Origin: Acidobacteriota bacterium
GTDB taxonomy: Bacteria > Acidobacteriota > Terriglobia > Terriglobales > Acidobacteriaceae
Direction of reading: 5' to 3'
Assembly: GCA_018268915.1 (NCBI GenBank)
Contig: JAFDVQ010000014.1
Coordinates: forward strand, 186,001-250,000
Length of the DNA stretch: 64,000 nt
In this document: positions 25,166-34,717 of the stretch, in pieces
How the letters are laid out: the number at the start of each line of letters is the position of its first letter
How positions within the stretch are numbered: position 1 is the stretch's first letter
The notes under the pieces: generated by a model
Database searches by the model: none
The model's input: only the letters and a program-made list of their open reading frames with translations
What the model was told of the DNA's origin: nothing
Made by a program: the position numbers and the translations under genes

Positions 25166-26719
25166 ATGAATCGGAAGACTGTTCTGATCCTGCTGATGAC
25201 AGCATCGTGTAGTGCATCGGCTTTGCTTGGTCAATCGCCGGACGCTTGCTCCAGCCTGACTGCCGTTAAGCTCGAAGGTACAGAAATCACAAAAGCTGAG
25301 CTGATTGCAGCAGGTGTCACTATTCCACCACCGTATCCCGGCGCTCCATCCATCGGACCGCTGCCGGCGCACTGCAGGGTGGATGGCGTCATCAACCGCC
25401 GTAAGGGAATTGATGGACAAGATTTTGGCATCGGCTTCGCTCTGGCGCTTCCAGAGCCTTCAGTTTGGAATCACGATTTGATAATGCAGGGGGGCGGAGG
25501 TGGCAACGGTACTGTCGCATATCCCGCTGGCGCTAACTACTCTGGGGACAAGCCGGCGCTCGCCAGGGGATTTGCAGTCGCCAGTACGGATACTGGGCAC
25601 AAGGCCAAAACAGGCGCATTTGACTTCTCGTTCATGCGAGATCAGCAGGCCTATCTCGACTTTGCATTCCTGGCGAATGCTGAAGTGGCGGGAGTAGCGA
25701 AACAAATCATTGCCCGCTACTACGCGAAACCGGCCACGTACTCCTATTTTGTCGGGTGTTCAACCGGCGGCCGGGAGGGCATGATTCTCTCGCAGCGCTA
25801 TCCCACCGTATTCAACGGAATCGTCTCAGGCGATCCAGCCATGCGGACAGGTCTCTCAAACCTTGCAATCGCGCAGTGGATTCCTGTTGCCTACAATCAG
25901 GCTTCGCCTAAAGACGCGTCCGGCAAACCGCAAATCGATAAATTCTTGAGCCCCGGAGAGCGCAAAACCTTGATGGATGCGCTGATGAATCGCTGCGATG
26001 CCAAAGATGGAGTTGCCGACGGGATGATCTCGGATCCCATTGGCTGTGATTTCGACCCCTCCACAATTGCATGCAAGGCCGGGCAGAACGTGGGGTGCAT
26101 TGCACCGGAGAAAACGTCAGCCATCAAGAAGGCCTTTGCTGGACCTAAGAATGCATACGGCTCCCAGGTCTACCCGGGCTTCCTCTACGACACCGGACTT
26201 ACTGCCGAGGGCTTTGCACCGGGACTGCTTTCCCTGGGAAAGAATGGCTTGTTTGGCCCTTACACCACTGCGACTGAACTCGACGTAGACAAGGCGGCGC
26301 TTCATGCTTCGGATCCGTTAGTTGAGCCTGCTTCGACAAATCTTTCGACGTTTTCAGGATCCGGCGGCAAGCTTATTTTCTTTCACGGCGACAGTGATCC
26401 GTGGTTTTCACCGCTCGACACGCTCGGCTATTACAAGTCTCTTGCCGAAACAAACGGCGGCGCAGAAAAGGTTGACGAATGGAGCCAGATATTCCTGGTT
26501 CCCGGAATGGCTCATTGCGGGGGCGGCCCATCACTCGACCACTTCGACATGCTGAGTGCTGTGGTGAACTGGGTTGAGAAAGGCACTGCGCCTGAATCTG
26601 TGATTGCTACAGGCAAAGCTTTTCCAGGTCGCAGTCGGCCGCTATGTGCTTATCCAAAGCATGCTCACTACATCGGATCTGGCAACACAGAAGAGGCAAG
26701 CAACTTCCAGTGCCGATAG
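25166..26719 (+). CDS. secreted tannase/feruloyl esterase family protein
   Basis: 517 residues from the ATG at 25166 (a TTG directly before it is less likely), with an AAAGGAAAA site. The signal peptide runs to about residue 24. The alpha/beta-hydrolase nucleophile elbow is GCSTGGREG, the acid is in FFHGDSDPWFSP, and the histidine in PGMAHCGGGP. Paired cysteines, including those adjacent to the catalytic Ser and His motifs, match the CS-D-HC disulfide typical of the family. It releases gallic or ferulic acid from tannins or arabinoxylan. The substrate preference is not readable. Confidence 0.9.
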   Translation: MNRKTVLILLMTASCSASALLGQSPDACSSLTAVKLEGTEITKAELIAAGVTIPPPYPGAPSIGPLPAHCRVDGVINRRKGIDGQDFGIGFALALPEPSVWNHDLIMQGGGGGNGTVAYPAGANYSGDKPALARGFAVASTDTGHKAKTGAFDFSFMRDQQAYLDFAFLANAEVAGVAKQIIARYYAKPATYSYFVGCSTGGREGMILSQRYPTVFNGIVSGDPAMRTGLSNLAIAQWIPVAYNQASPKDASGKPQIDKFLSPGERKTLMDALMNRCDAKDGVADGMISDPIGCDFDPSTIACKAGQNVGCIAPEKTSAIKKAFAGPKNAYGSQVYPGFLYDTGLTAEGFAPGLLSLGKNGLFGPYTTATELDVDKAALHASDPLVEPASTNLSTFSGSGGKLIFFHGDSDPWFSPLDTLGYYKSLAETNGGAEKVDEWSQIFLVPGMAHCGGGPSLDHFDMLSAVVNWVEKGTAPESVIATGKAFPGRSRPLCAYPKHAHYIGSGNTEEASNFQCR

Positions 26720-26750
26720 GCGCCAGCACGCTCGATTGAAAAGGTTCGAT

Positions 26751-27983
26751 ATGCGATTGATTACGAAGCTCATTTGCGTTTCCGGAATACTCTACCTCTC
26801 GTTGCAGGCCCAGTCACAGGAGAAGATCCAACAACCTCCCGCACAGACTCCACCTCCTGCTTTTCAGATGCCCGCACCCACGCCGAACGACACCCTCAAG
26901 TCCATCGAGGTGCAGCCTGACCATCGTGTGCGCTTCCGGATCTGGGCGCCCGCCGCGACGGAAGTGAAACTGAGTGCCGAAGGACCGGAGGCAACGCCGA
27001 ATATCACTCCGGCGGAAGCTTACAAGAATGTTGGCGGCGTGCCGATGACTAAGGGCGAACAGGGCATCTGGGAGGCGATGATCGGCCCCATTGAACCCGG
27101 AATCTATCGGTACACATTCAGTGTTGACGGCGTGAGCACAACTGATCCTCGGAACGGACTCACTTCGCAATCTCTGACTCATGCATCGAGTCTGTATGAA
27201 GTTCCTGGCGCCGACTTCATGGAGTACAAGTCCGATGTGCCTCACGGCGCAATCGCCACGATCTATTACGAGTCGAAGGCAATACCTGGCGGCCGCCGCA
27301 TGCATGTATACACGCCGCCGGGTTACGAGACGGGAACTGCACGGCTTCCCGTGCTTTACCTGCTTCACGGTGGCGGAGACTCAGACGATTCCTGGGGCAC
27401 GGTAGGACGTGCGGGTGCGATTCTCGACAACCTCATAGCGTCGGGTAAGGCGGCTCCGATGATCGTCGTTATGCCGGCCGGACACACATCGACAGAATTT
27501 CGCCTGACACCGAACGTTCGCATGGGACACGATGCATTCAATGACGATCTGATCAAGGTGGTGCTGCCGTGCGTCGATTCACACTACCGCACGCTTGCTG
27601 ATCGCGATCATCGTGCGCTCGCGGGCCTCTCAATGGGAGGATTGCAGACGCTGAACATCTCCCTCGCGGATGCAAAAGATTTTGCTTACGTGGGAGTGTT
27701 CAGTTCGGGATGGTTTCCGAACAGCATCAAGGAAGAACAGGATGGAGAGGTCGCGCAGTATCGCGCTTCAGGGATGCAGTTCCGCTTGTTCTGGGTAAAT
27801 GCCGGCAAATATGACATCGCGTTGCAGAACAGCCACGCTACAGTGGCCGTGCTCAAGAAGGCCGGCATCAACGTTGAGGACCATGAAAGCGGCGGATTTC
27901 ATGCATGGAACAACTGGAGGGACTACCTCCATCAATTCGCACCCTTGCTGTTCAAGGTGAGCGAGTCGCACCAGGTCGAGTGA
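26751..27983 (+). CDS. secreted esterase: N-terminal E-set plus CE1/esterase D domain
   Basis: 410 residues from the ATG at 26751 (MRLITKLICVSG), seven bases after GAAAAGG. A signal peptide and a Pro/Gln-rich linker lead into an Ig-like E-set module (about 55-150, RVRFRIWAPAATEVKLS...YRYTFSVDG), then an alpha/beta hydrolase. LPVLYLLHGGGD is the oxyanion strand, AGLSMGGLQTL the nucleophile, and GGFHAWNNWR the histidine. This is the layout of CE1 feruloyl or acetyl-xylan esterases such as the XynZ esterase module. It lies 31 bp after the tannase and likely shares its transcript. Confidence 0.9.
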   Translation: MRLITKLICVSGILYLSLQAQSQEKIQQPPAQTPPPAFQMPAPTPNDTLKSIEVQPDHRVRFRIWAPAATEVKLSAEGPEATPNITPAEAYKNVGGVPMTKGEQGIWEAMIGPIEPGIYRYTFSVDGVSTTDPRNGLTSQSLTHASSLYEVPGADFMEYKSDVPHGAIATIYYESKAIPGGRRMHVYTPPGYETGTARLPVLYLLHGGGDSDDSWGTVGRAGAILDNLIASGKAAPMIVVMPAGHTSTEFRLTPNVRMGHDAFNDDLIKVVLPCVDSHYRTLADRDHRALAGLSMGGLQTLNISLADAKDFAYVGVFSSGWFPNSIKEEQDGEVAQYRASGMQFRLFWVNAGKYDIALQNSHATVAVLKKAGINVEDHESGGFHAWNNWRDYLHQFAPLLFKVSESHQVE

Positions 27984-28019
27984 TCAAAAAAGAAAGGCCG
28001 ACTCCGAACGGAATCGGCC
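27984..28019 (-). terminator. intrinsic terminator of the minus-strand oxidoreductase operon
   Basis: On the minus strand GGCCGATTCC-GTTC-GGAGTCGGCC forms a 10-bp stem with one mismatch, followed by TTTCTTTTTTG. It lies just past the Gfo/Idh stop, and also between the two convergent transcripts. Confidence 0.8.
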
Positions 28020-28047
28020 CTCATTAGTTCTGGAAACGCTGGTGATT

Positions 28048-29322
28048 TCAGGATGCGAACTGATCCACGCTGAAGCCCAGCGGCCAGTCTTCCTTCTGGG
28101 CGAGCATCGCGTCCCATGTCACTTCGTGCTTCTGGTAACCAGCCATCCGGCCCAGCATGCAACTCAGAGCCGTTTCCACGCCATCTGCAATCTGATTGTG
28201 GGCTGGACCAGAGACGATGCTATCGATAAACGTTCTCTCCTTCTCGCGATCGGCAAACTTCAAATTGTCGTTGAAGGCGCCGTTGGCAGCAAATTGACCC
28301 GAGCCCGCTGTGGTTCCCTCCGACTCTTTCCATGACCAGGCATTAGGCCCGCTGAATCCGACAGGGCCGGAGTAAGGGCAGGTCGCCGTGCCACTCACGC
28401 CGAAGAGCTTGAGACCCGCATCGAAGACTCCGTCGCTGCCAAACTGAGTCGACTCGAAGGAGAAGTGAATGTCGTTCGGATAAGTGTAGGTGACCTGGTA
28501 GTTGTCCCAGATATCGCCCCAGTGGTTCAGCACGTTTCGCCCGCCAGTGGCTGTCGCCTTGATCGGATGCGCGCCGACCATCCAGTTTGCGAGATCGATG
28601 ATGTGAATGTTCTGCTCGACGAGGATGTCGCCAGAAAGCACACGATCCCAGAGCCAGTTGCGAAGGCGGTATTCATCTTTCCCGGTACCCACAGGCTTTT
28701 TCTCTGTTGATGCTGGTGCGTTGTAGTTGCCTAGCATGGTGACGATCTTTCCCATACCGCCGGCCTTGATCTTCTCCTGCAGCGCTGCGATCGGAGGAGC
28801 CATGCGGCATTGAAAGCCGACATCCACGCTCTGATTGGGCTTAACGTGCTTGGCGATCTCCAGCGCGTGCTTTGCCTGTGCAATGTCGATGCCGACGGGC
28901 TTCTCGCAGTAAACGTGCTTGCCGGAGGCAACAGCTGCTTCGAGGTGCTGGACGTGGAAAAAGGGCGGCGTCGAAATCTGGATCAGATCCACATCTTTGG
29001 AGTTGGCCAGTTGCTCATACGCGTGCGGACCCTTGAAGAGCAGCTTGCTGTCAATTTCCGGTTGATTAAGGCTAGCCAGGATCTTGTTGAAGTGATCATG
29101 TCCGGCGTCGAGCTTGTCCCCGAAGATGTCGGCGAGAGCGACGATCCGTGCGGAGGTGTTCCGAGCGAAGGACTCAGCGACCGAACTGCCGCGATTTCCG
29201 CAACCAAGCAGCGCATGACGCACTGCCGAGTTGGCCTGGTAGCCGAACGCCAAACGCGAATTGATCAACAACATGCCGGAAACAGCCGCAGATCCGGTCT
29301 GCAGGAACTCTCGACGATTCAT
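28048..29322 (-). CDS. Gfo/Idh/MocA-family oxidoreductase, Tat-exported
   Basis: 424 residues. The N-terminus MNRREFLQTGSAAVSGMLL is a twin-arginine-type signal. A Rossmann fold follows (ALLGCGNRGSSVAES, IVALADIFGD), then the family EKP motif (HVYCEKPVGIDI), the second-half GGRNVLNHWGD, and a C-terminal alpha/beta domain. Exported members of this family act on sugars or glycosides as NAD(P)-dependent dehydrogenases or glycosidase-like redox enzymes. The start overlaps the stop of the isomerase gene by 4 bp, so they are co-translated. Confidence 0.9.
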   Translation of the reverse strand: MNRREFLQTGSAAVSGMLLINSRLAFGYQANSAVRHALLGCGNRGSSVAESFARNTSARIVALADIFGDKLDAGHDHFNKILASLNQPEIDSKLLFKGPHAYEQLANSKDVDLIQISTPPFFHVQHLEAAVASGKHVYCEKPVGIDIAQAKHALEIAKHVKPNQSVDVGFQCRMAPPIAALQEKIKAGGMGKIVTMLGNYNAPASTEKKPVGTGKDEYRLRNWLWDRVLSGDILVEQNIHIIDLANWMVGAHPIKATATGGRNVLNHWGDIWDNYQVTYTYPNDIHFSFESTQFGSDGVFDAGLKLFGVSGTATCPYSGPVGFSGPNAWSWKESEGTTAGSGQFAANGAFNDNLKFADREKERTFIDSIVSGPAHNQIADGVETALSCMLGRMAGYQKHEVTWDAMLAQKEDWPLGFSVDQFAS

Positions 29323-30254
29323 CCCATCACCTCGCGCAGAACTCGTTCAAGATACATCTTCTCGTTTTTGACGTCCTCAACCTGCTGCGGCCCTGAAGTT
29401 TCGCGTTCGATCGTGATTGCGCCTGTGTAGCCCAGCTTGTGCAGCTTCGTGAAAACTGTTTTGAAATCGACTAGGCCCTTGCCGATCATTACTTCTTCGC
29501 CAAGTTTACTTGGGTCCGTTGGCCACTTGCCATCCTTGGCATGGACGCTCCGCACATGCGGTCCGAGGATATCGACAGCATCGACGGGATTTGCCTTGCC
29601 ATACAGAATCACGTTTGCTGTATCGAGCCCGACACCAAGATTCGGCATATTCACGTCACGAAGAGCACGCGACATGGCAGTGGGTGTCTCCTGGCCGGTC
29701 TCCATCAGGAAATGCTGACCATTGCCCTGGCAATGCTGAGCCACAGTGCGGATCGCATCGACCGCTGGATGGTAGAGCGCATCCGCTGGATCTTCCGGAA
29801 TAAATCCGCAATGCGTCTGTACATGGCCTATGCCAAGTTGCTTTGCGAAATCGGATACCTGCTTCAGCGCATCGATGCGGGCAGCGCGATATTTCGGTGG
29901 AACCAGGCCGATCGTCGCCGGTCCCTGCTGGAAATCCCACACTAGCGGCGACGGACCAACAACTTCGACGGTTGTCGCGACTACGTCGTACTTCGCCAGC
30001 AGATCGCCGATCTGCTTCACGGCATCGGACGTGAACTTGCCGATGTAGCCATCGAGCGAAAGGAAGCAGTTGGAGAAACCCATGTCGTGGACACGCTTGA
30101 TGGTGGCCTCGGGTGCATCGTGCGGGCTGACCAGCAGGCCAACGGCCATCGGCTTTAGTTTTGTCGGCTTAGTCTCGGCGAATGAGGGAAGGGAAGGAAG
30201 GCTGGCTGCCATTGCTGTGGCGGTAGCAGCACCCAGAAACATACGGCGGTCCAT
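29319..30254 (-). CDS. sugar phosphate isomerase/epimerase-like TIM barrel, exported
   Basis: 311 residues from the ATG at 30254 (MDRRMFLGAATATAMAA), behind AAAGGAA. The frame extends 37 codons upstream but those lack a binding site. A Tat/Sec-type signal is followed by an AP_endonuc_2/xylose-isomerase-like barrel with metal-ligand motifs HCGFIPED, MET at the strand end (HFLMETGQE), GLDTAN, and SVHAKDG and ITIERE near the end. It is first in the pair with the Gfo/Idh enzyme, a common combination for inositol- or glycoside-type sugar conversions outside the cytoplasm. Confidence 0.88.
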   Translation of the reverse strand: MDRRMFLGAATATAMAASLPSLPSFAETKPTKLKPMAVGLLVSPHDAPEATIKRVHDMGFSNCFLSLDGYIGKFTSDAVKQIGDLLAKYDVVATTVEVVGPSPLVWDFQQGPATIGLVPPKYRAARIDALKQVSDFAKQLGIGHVQTHCGFIPEDPADALYHPAVDAIRTVAQHCQGNGQHFLMETGQETPTAMSRALRDVNMPNLGVGLDTANVILYGKANPVDAVDILGPHVRSVHAKDGKWPTDPSKLGEEVMIGKGLVDFKTVFTKLHKLGYTGAITIERETSGPQQVEDVKNEKMYLERVLREVMG

Positions 30255-30458
30255 TGGAGTTCCTTTCGTCTTCAATTGAAGAGCGCGGGGGAAATCCCCT
30301 CTGTTGTAACGATTGAAATCTAGAAGCTTTGACTGCCTCTCCGCAAGTGTAGCGGAGTAGGCCACAGTAGGCAGGCGGTAGGTAAACCTTGTCTTGTATT
30401 GAAATCGATCTGGCTTGGCGCGGGTCTATGGAACAAATAATTGCGGGTCGACGGCGCT

Positions 30459-30926
30459 TCAGGCTGCCACCGTCAACTCCGCCGCAATCTGTCGAGCGGC
30501 CTCATCTCTTGCAGATGCACATGCTGGACTCAGATCCATTGAAATTGGCTGCTTCGGATCGATAGAAATCGCGTAAAGAACTACTTCACGTTCCCCGCTG
30601 TGCATGTAGAAGGCGTCGAGCAGATCCTTGACTCCGATATCGTGCGCGGTGAGGGTGGGAGGGTAGTCCTTCGAGAAGCGGGGCGTGGTCCGCGTGACGG
30701 TGCCAGGAGGGCAGCCATCGTCGGTGGCATCGATCAGGATGATCTGTTCGGCAGCCTGGAGAGGTTCCAGCAAGACGAATCCGCCGGTGCCGCCATCGAG
30801 GCATTCGACATTCGCAGGAAGCGGGAGCTTCTCGACTGCCCGGACCACATGCACGCCGACGCCTTCGTCGCCCATGATCACATTTCCCAGCCCCAGAACC
30901 AACGTTTTCCTTGCGTTGTTACTCAC
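30459..30926 (-). CDS. hyaD: hydrogenase maturation endopeptidase
   Basis: 155 residues from a GTG at 30926. HyaD/HybD family: VLGLGNVIMGDEGVGVHV contains the nickel-sensing glutamate, LIDATDDG the aspartate, and TAHDIGVKDLL the histidine. It removes the C-terminal tail of the large subunit after nickel insertion. Last gene of the hydrogenase cluster, 73 bp after the cytochrome subunit. The hyp genes for cofactor assembly are not in this window. Confidence 0.93.
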   Translation of the reverse strand: MSNNARKTLVLGLGNVIMGDEGVGVHVVRAVEKLPLPANVECLDGGTGGFVLLEPLQAAEQIILIDATDDGCPPGTVTRTTPRFSKDYPPTLTAHDIGVKDLLDAFYMHSGEREVVLYAISIDPKQPISMDLSPACASARDEAARQIAAELTVAA

Positions 30927-30999
30927 CAGAACCTCGATTTACTAAGCATCAAGCGCACTCTCCCGTAGGGCAACAACTCCGGTGCGCCGTTCTTGCTTC

Positions 31000-31755
31000 T
31001 CATGCTTTCGTTCCCTTGGACCCTCGTTCCTTCGTCCCCTGTGCTTCCGGCATCTTGTCGAACTTCCATCCCCCTACGATCGACGAGATGGTGCCACGTC
31101 CCTCGATGTAGTCGTGATAGAAGGCGAGGTATACGTGCACAACGATAAACACCACAAAGAACCACAGGAAGAGATGGTGCCAGTAACGGACACTCATCTC
31201 TCCGCCCATCAGTGGAACTATCCACGTAAACATCCGCGGAATCCACGAATTGCTCATCGATGAGTAGAGAGCGAAGCCGGTGATCGATTGCGCGCAGAAC
31301 GCAAGGAACGTGAAGAAGTAGATGAACGCCGCCAGCGCATTGTGCCCGGTCGAAATTGCACCGTGCAGCTTAGTCTGGAAGACGTCGGTCTTCAAGACGT
31401 CCATGATCTCTTCCCGCTGCGACTTCGTGATCGGGAAGAAATTGTTCCATTTCGCATACCGGTTGCCCACAAATCCCCAATAAAGCCGAGCCAGGAAGTT
31501 GAAGACATAGATGTAGGCGCAGAGGAAGTGCAGGAAGCGCACCCAGCCAAACCAGTATTGCTGATACGCTTCGCTGGCATAGAAAGCGCGGATCGGCGTA
31601 CCGATGAGATACCCCGTGACGCATAAGACCACGAGAACGATCGCGTTGATCCAGTGGTACGCGCGCACCGGCATCTCCCATACATACACTCGCCTGTAAT
31701 CCGCCGGATGCCCGTTGCCGAATTTCGATTTGCCCACGATTTCAGTCGTACTCAT
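31000..31755 (-). CDS. hyaC: [NiFe]-hydrogenase b-type cytochrome subunit
   Basis: 251 residues from the ATG at 31755, four bases after the large-subunit stop. Four transmembrane helices carry haem-ligand histidines: RAYHWINAIVLVVLCVTGYL, RFLHFLCAYIYVFNFLARLYW, GHNALAAFIYFFTFLAF and RYWHHLFLWFFVVFIVVHVYL. It anchors the hydrogenase at the periplasmic face and passes electrons to quinone. The C-terminal tail is polar and low-complexity (GTKERGSKGTKA). Confidence 0.92.
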   Translation of the reverse strand: MSTTEIVGKSKFGNGHPADYRRVYVWEMPVRAYHWINAIVLVVLCVTGYLIGTPIRAFYASEAYQQYWFGWVRFLHFLCAYIYVFNFLARLYWGFVGNRYAKWNNFFPITKSQREEIMDVLKTDVFQTKLHGAISTGHNALAAFIYFFTFLAFCAQSITGFALYSSMSNSWIPRMFTWIVPLMGGEMSVRYWHHLFLWFFVVFIVVHVYLAFYHDYIEGRGTISSIVGGWKFDKMPEAQGTKERGSKGTKA

Positions 31756-31759
31756 GGCG

Positions 31760-33472
31760 TCACTCAAAGGAAACCTGGTTGAGGTGCCGTCCCTGCGGGT
31801 CGTACAAATGCACGGCGCAGGCAAGACACGGATCGAACGAATGGACTGTGCGGATGATCTCGACCGGCTCTTCGATCTTGGCAACCGGTGTTCCGATCAA
31901 CGATGCCTCAAACGACGAATGCTGCTTCTTTGCATCGCGCGGAGAACCGTTCCATGTCGTGGGGACGACGAGCTGATAGTTCGCAATCTTGCCGTCCTTG
32001 ATCTTGATCCAGTGGGCGAGAGCTCCGCGTGGAGCCTCGACGAGTCCAACACCTTCCGCTTCGGCCGGCCATGTTTTCGGTTCCCAGCGCTCGTTGTTGA
32101 AGGTGGACGTCTCGCGAGTCTTTACGCGCTCCATTAGCTCTTTGTAGAACTCCTTCAGGTATCCGACTTCCAAAGCGGCTGAAAGTCCACGAGCGGCAGT
32201 CCGTCCCAGAGTCGAAAACAGAGCATCGACAGGCACATTCAGCTTCGCCAGAGTCGCACCGACCAGCTGCTTCACGTCTTCATGGCCGGATGCATAGGCA
32301 ACAAGCAGGCGAGCCAGCGGACCCACCTCCATCGGGTTATCCTTCCACCGCGGAGTTTTGAGGAACGAATACTTCTCATAGCCCGCCAAAGTCTCGAACG
32401 GAGGTTGCGGACCCGCGTACTTGATTTGTGTCTCGCCTTCCCACGGATGCAGGCTGACGCCATCGCCGCCCTCGTACGTGTACCACGAAGATGCGATGTA
32501 CTCCTTGATCTCCTGCGAATCCTTCGGGTTCACGGGATAGACGTGGCTCAGGTCGCGGTCGAGTATGGCACCCCGCGGATATTTGAATGCCTCTGGCTTG
32601 TTGTATCCCTGAGTGGGATATTCGCCGTAGCTCAGATAGTTCTTCAGTCCGCCGCCCCACTTCGCCCAATCCTTGTAGAAGGAAGCCACAGCGAGCAGGT
32701 CGGGCACGTAGACCTGGTTCACAAATTCATCCGCCTGTGACACTAGCCGGGCTACGAGGTTGAGCCGCTCCGTGTTGATCGCAGCGACCTCATCGAGATT
32801 GATTGAGCAGGGAACCCCGCCGACAAGGTAGTTGGGGTGCGGATTCTTGCCACCGAACACCGCATGGATCTTGACGACTTCTTTCTGCCATTCGAGCGCG
32901 TCTAGGTAGTGAGCGACAGCGATCAGGTTCACCTCGGGCGGCAGCTTGTACGCCGGGTGGCCCCAATAGCCGTTCGCAAAGATGCCGAGACCGGTCTCAG
33001 CAAACTGCTTTACCTTCCTCTGCACCTCAGTGAAGTGGGCCGTGGTGTTCTTGTCGTAGCTCGAGAACGACTGCGCAAGTTCCGCCGCCTTCTTCGGATC
33101 CGCTTTGAGCACCGTAACGATGTCCACCCAATCCAGAGCGTGAAGGTGGTAGAAGTGCACCACATGGTCGTGCACGTGCTGTGCCGCGGTCATGATATTG
33201 CGAATGAGTTCGGCTGTTGGCGGAAGAGAAATGCCGAGTGCATCTTCCACAGCGCGGCAGCTCGCCATCGCGTGAACGGTTGTGCAAACACCACACACGC
33301 GCTCCGTGATAGCCCACGCGTCGCGCGGATCGCGACCGATCAGAATCTTCTCGAGTCCGCGAACCATCGTGCCGGAGCTGAACGCGTCTGTGATGACGCC
33401 GTTCTCCACCACTGCCTCAACACGCAGGTGGCCTTCGATTCGAGTTACAGGATCTACAACAATGCGTGTCAT
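31760..33472 (-). CDS. hyaB: uptake [NiFe]-hydrogenase large subunit
   Basis: 570 residues. DPVTRIEGHLRVE opens the chain. The L1 motif RVCGVC (C60, C63) and L2 motif DPCLACAVH (C549, C552, H555) supply the four nickel-iron ligands. Fifteen residues follow the final histidine and would be removed by the maturation protease. The sequence fits group 1 membrane-bound uptake enzymes. The gene starts six bases after the small-subunit stop and has no signal peptide of its own, as expected for co-export with the small subunit by the Tat pathway. Confidence 0.95.
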   Translation of the reverse strand: MTRIVVDPVTRIEGHLRVEAVVENGVITDAFSSGTMVRGLEKILIGRDPRDAWAITERVCGVCTTVHAMASCRAVEDALGISLPPTAELIRNIMTAAQHVHDHVVHFYHLHALDWVDIVTVLKADPKKAAELAQSFSSYDKNTTAHFTEVQRKVKQFAETGLGIFANGYWGHPAYKLPPEVNLIAVAHYLDALEWQKEVVKIHAVFGGKNPHPNYLVGGVPCSINLDEVAAINTERLNLVARLVSQADEFVNQVYVPDLLAVASFYKDWAKWGGGLKNYLSYGEYPTQGYNKPEAFKYPRGAILDRDLSHVYPVNPKDSQEIKEYIASSWYTYEGGDGVSLHPWEGETQIKYAGPQPPFETLAGYEKYSFLKTPRWKDNPMEVGPLARLLVAYASGHEDVKQLVGATLAKLNVPVDALFSTLGRTAARGLSAALEVGYLKEFYKELMERVKTRETSTFNNERWEPKTWPAEAEGVGLVEAPRGALAHWIKIKDGKIANYQLVVPTTWNGSPRDAKKQHSSFEASLIGTPVAKIEEPVEIIRTVHSFDPCLACAVHLYDPQGRHLNQVSFE

Positions 33473-33478
33473 GGCGAG

Positions 33479-34567
33479 CTATTGCTCCTTCTTTTCTTCC
33501 GCGTGAACTTCCGCGATTACTTTGTGTTTCCGCACATTGGTGACCACTGCATGTGCCGCGACGCCGGCCAGCGTCGTCGCCGCGACAATGGTGCCGACCG
33601 TGTCCGCGGTGCTCTCGATGCCGAAGCCGGGGAAGGTCGCCAGATGCGCATAGATCGGACCCTGATCCCAGAAGCCCTCTTCACTGCAACCGATGCATCC
33701 ATGACCGGAACGTATCGGCGAGCTCGTGCCTTCGTTCCAGCCAACAACGGAACAGGCGTTGTAGGTGACCGGCCCCTTGCAGCCCATCTTGTAAAGACAA
33801 AATCCCTTGCGGGCGTTTTCGTCATCCCACGATTCGACGAAGAGCCCGGCATCGTAGTTCGGACGGCGATAGCAGGTGTCGTGCACACGCCTGCCGTAGA
33901 ATTCCTTGGGTCGTCCAAGATTATCAAGCGCGGGAATCTGCCCAAGCACCAGAACATGCGTCACGACTGCCATCATCACGTCGGCAATCGGAGGGCACCC
34001 GGGCACGTTGATCACCGGCTTGTTTACCAGTTTGTGGATCGGAGTAGCCTGCGTCGGGTTTGGTTTCGCTGCCTGTACGCAGCCGTTCGAGGCGCAACTG
34101 CCCCATGCCACGATAGCTGCCGCATCCTTCGATACCTCCTGCAAAATCGACTCGGCGGTCTTGCCACCGATCATGCAGTAGACACCGCCGTCCTTCGTTG
34201 GAACGGCGCCTTCAACCAGCACGATGTATTTGCCTTTGTTGTTCTTGATGGTGTCCTGCAGGCTCTTTTCAGCCTGGAAACCGGAAGCCGCCATCAGGGT
34301 CTCGCTATAGTTCAGGGAGAGCACATCAAGTAGGGCGTCGGCCACAATCGGATGCGATGCGCGAATAAAAGACTCGCTGCAGCACGTGCACTCCTGAAAA
34401 TGCATCCACAGGACCGCTGGCTTTTCCTTCTTTTCAAAAGCTGACACCACTTGGGCGACACCGCTCTTCGCAAAACCGGCAGCCGCTGCGGCTGCCGTGC
34501 AGAACTGCAGGAATTGTCTGCGGCTGTACCCCTTCTTCTCCATCGATTCCCAGATCGACTGCCCCAT
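33479..34567 (-). CDS. hyaA: uptake [NiFe]-hydrogenase small subunit, six-Cys proximal cluster
   Basis: 362 residues from the ATG at 34567 (MGQSIWESMEKKGYSRRQFL), behind GAGGTGGG. A Tat signal (SRRQFLQFC) precedes the mature chain. Proximal-cluster ligands are C60, C63, C158 and C191. Two extra cysteines, C62 and C163 (ECTCCSESF; GSCASNGC), correspond to C19 and C120 of Ralstonia HoxK, at a constant offset of 43. They are diagnostic of the [4Fe-3S] cluster of oxygen-tolerant hydrogenases. Medial and distal clusters are formed by HDTCYRRP, GFCLYKMGCKGP and GHGCIGCSEEGFW. A C-terminal hydrophobic helix (about 320-345) anchors it in the membrane. Confidence 0.95.
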   Translation of the reverse strand: MGQSIWESMEKKGYSRRQFLQFCTAAAAAAGFAKSGVAQVVSAFEKKEKPAVLWMHFQECTCCSESFIRASHPIVADALLDVLSLNYSETLMAASGFQAEKSLQDTIKNNKGKYIVLVEGAVPTKDGGVYCMIGGKTAESILQEVSKDAAAIVAWGSCASNGCVQAAKPNPTQATPIHKLVNKPVINVPGCPPIADVMMAVVTHVLVLGQIPALDNLGRPKEFYGRRVHDTCYRRPNYDAGLFVESWDDENARKGFCLYKMGCKGPVTYNACSVVGWNEGTSSPIRSGHGCIGCSEEGFWDQGPIYAHLATFPGFGIESTADTVGTIVAATTLAGVAAHAVVTNVRKHKVIAEVHAEEKKEQ

Positions 34568-34717
34568 GCCCACCTCACGTGCGGCGCATTGCGCGCCATG
34601 CAGGCACCGGAGATCGCTTAAGGCCGCTGAAAATCGGCCCATATCACAGTGCGAACCCCGATGAATGATGGGACGGTACTTAGCTTCAATCACGATCGGC
34701 TGTGCGCGTGATCACAA

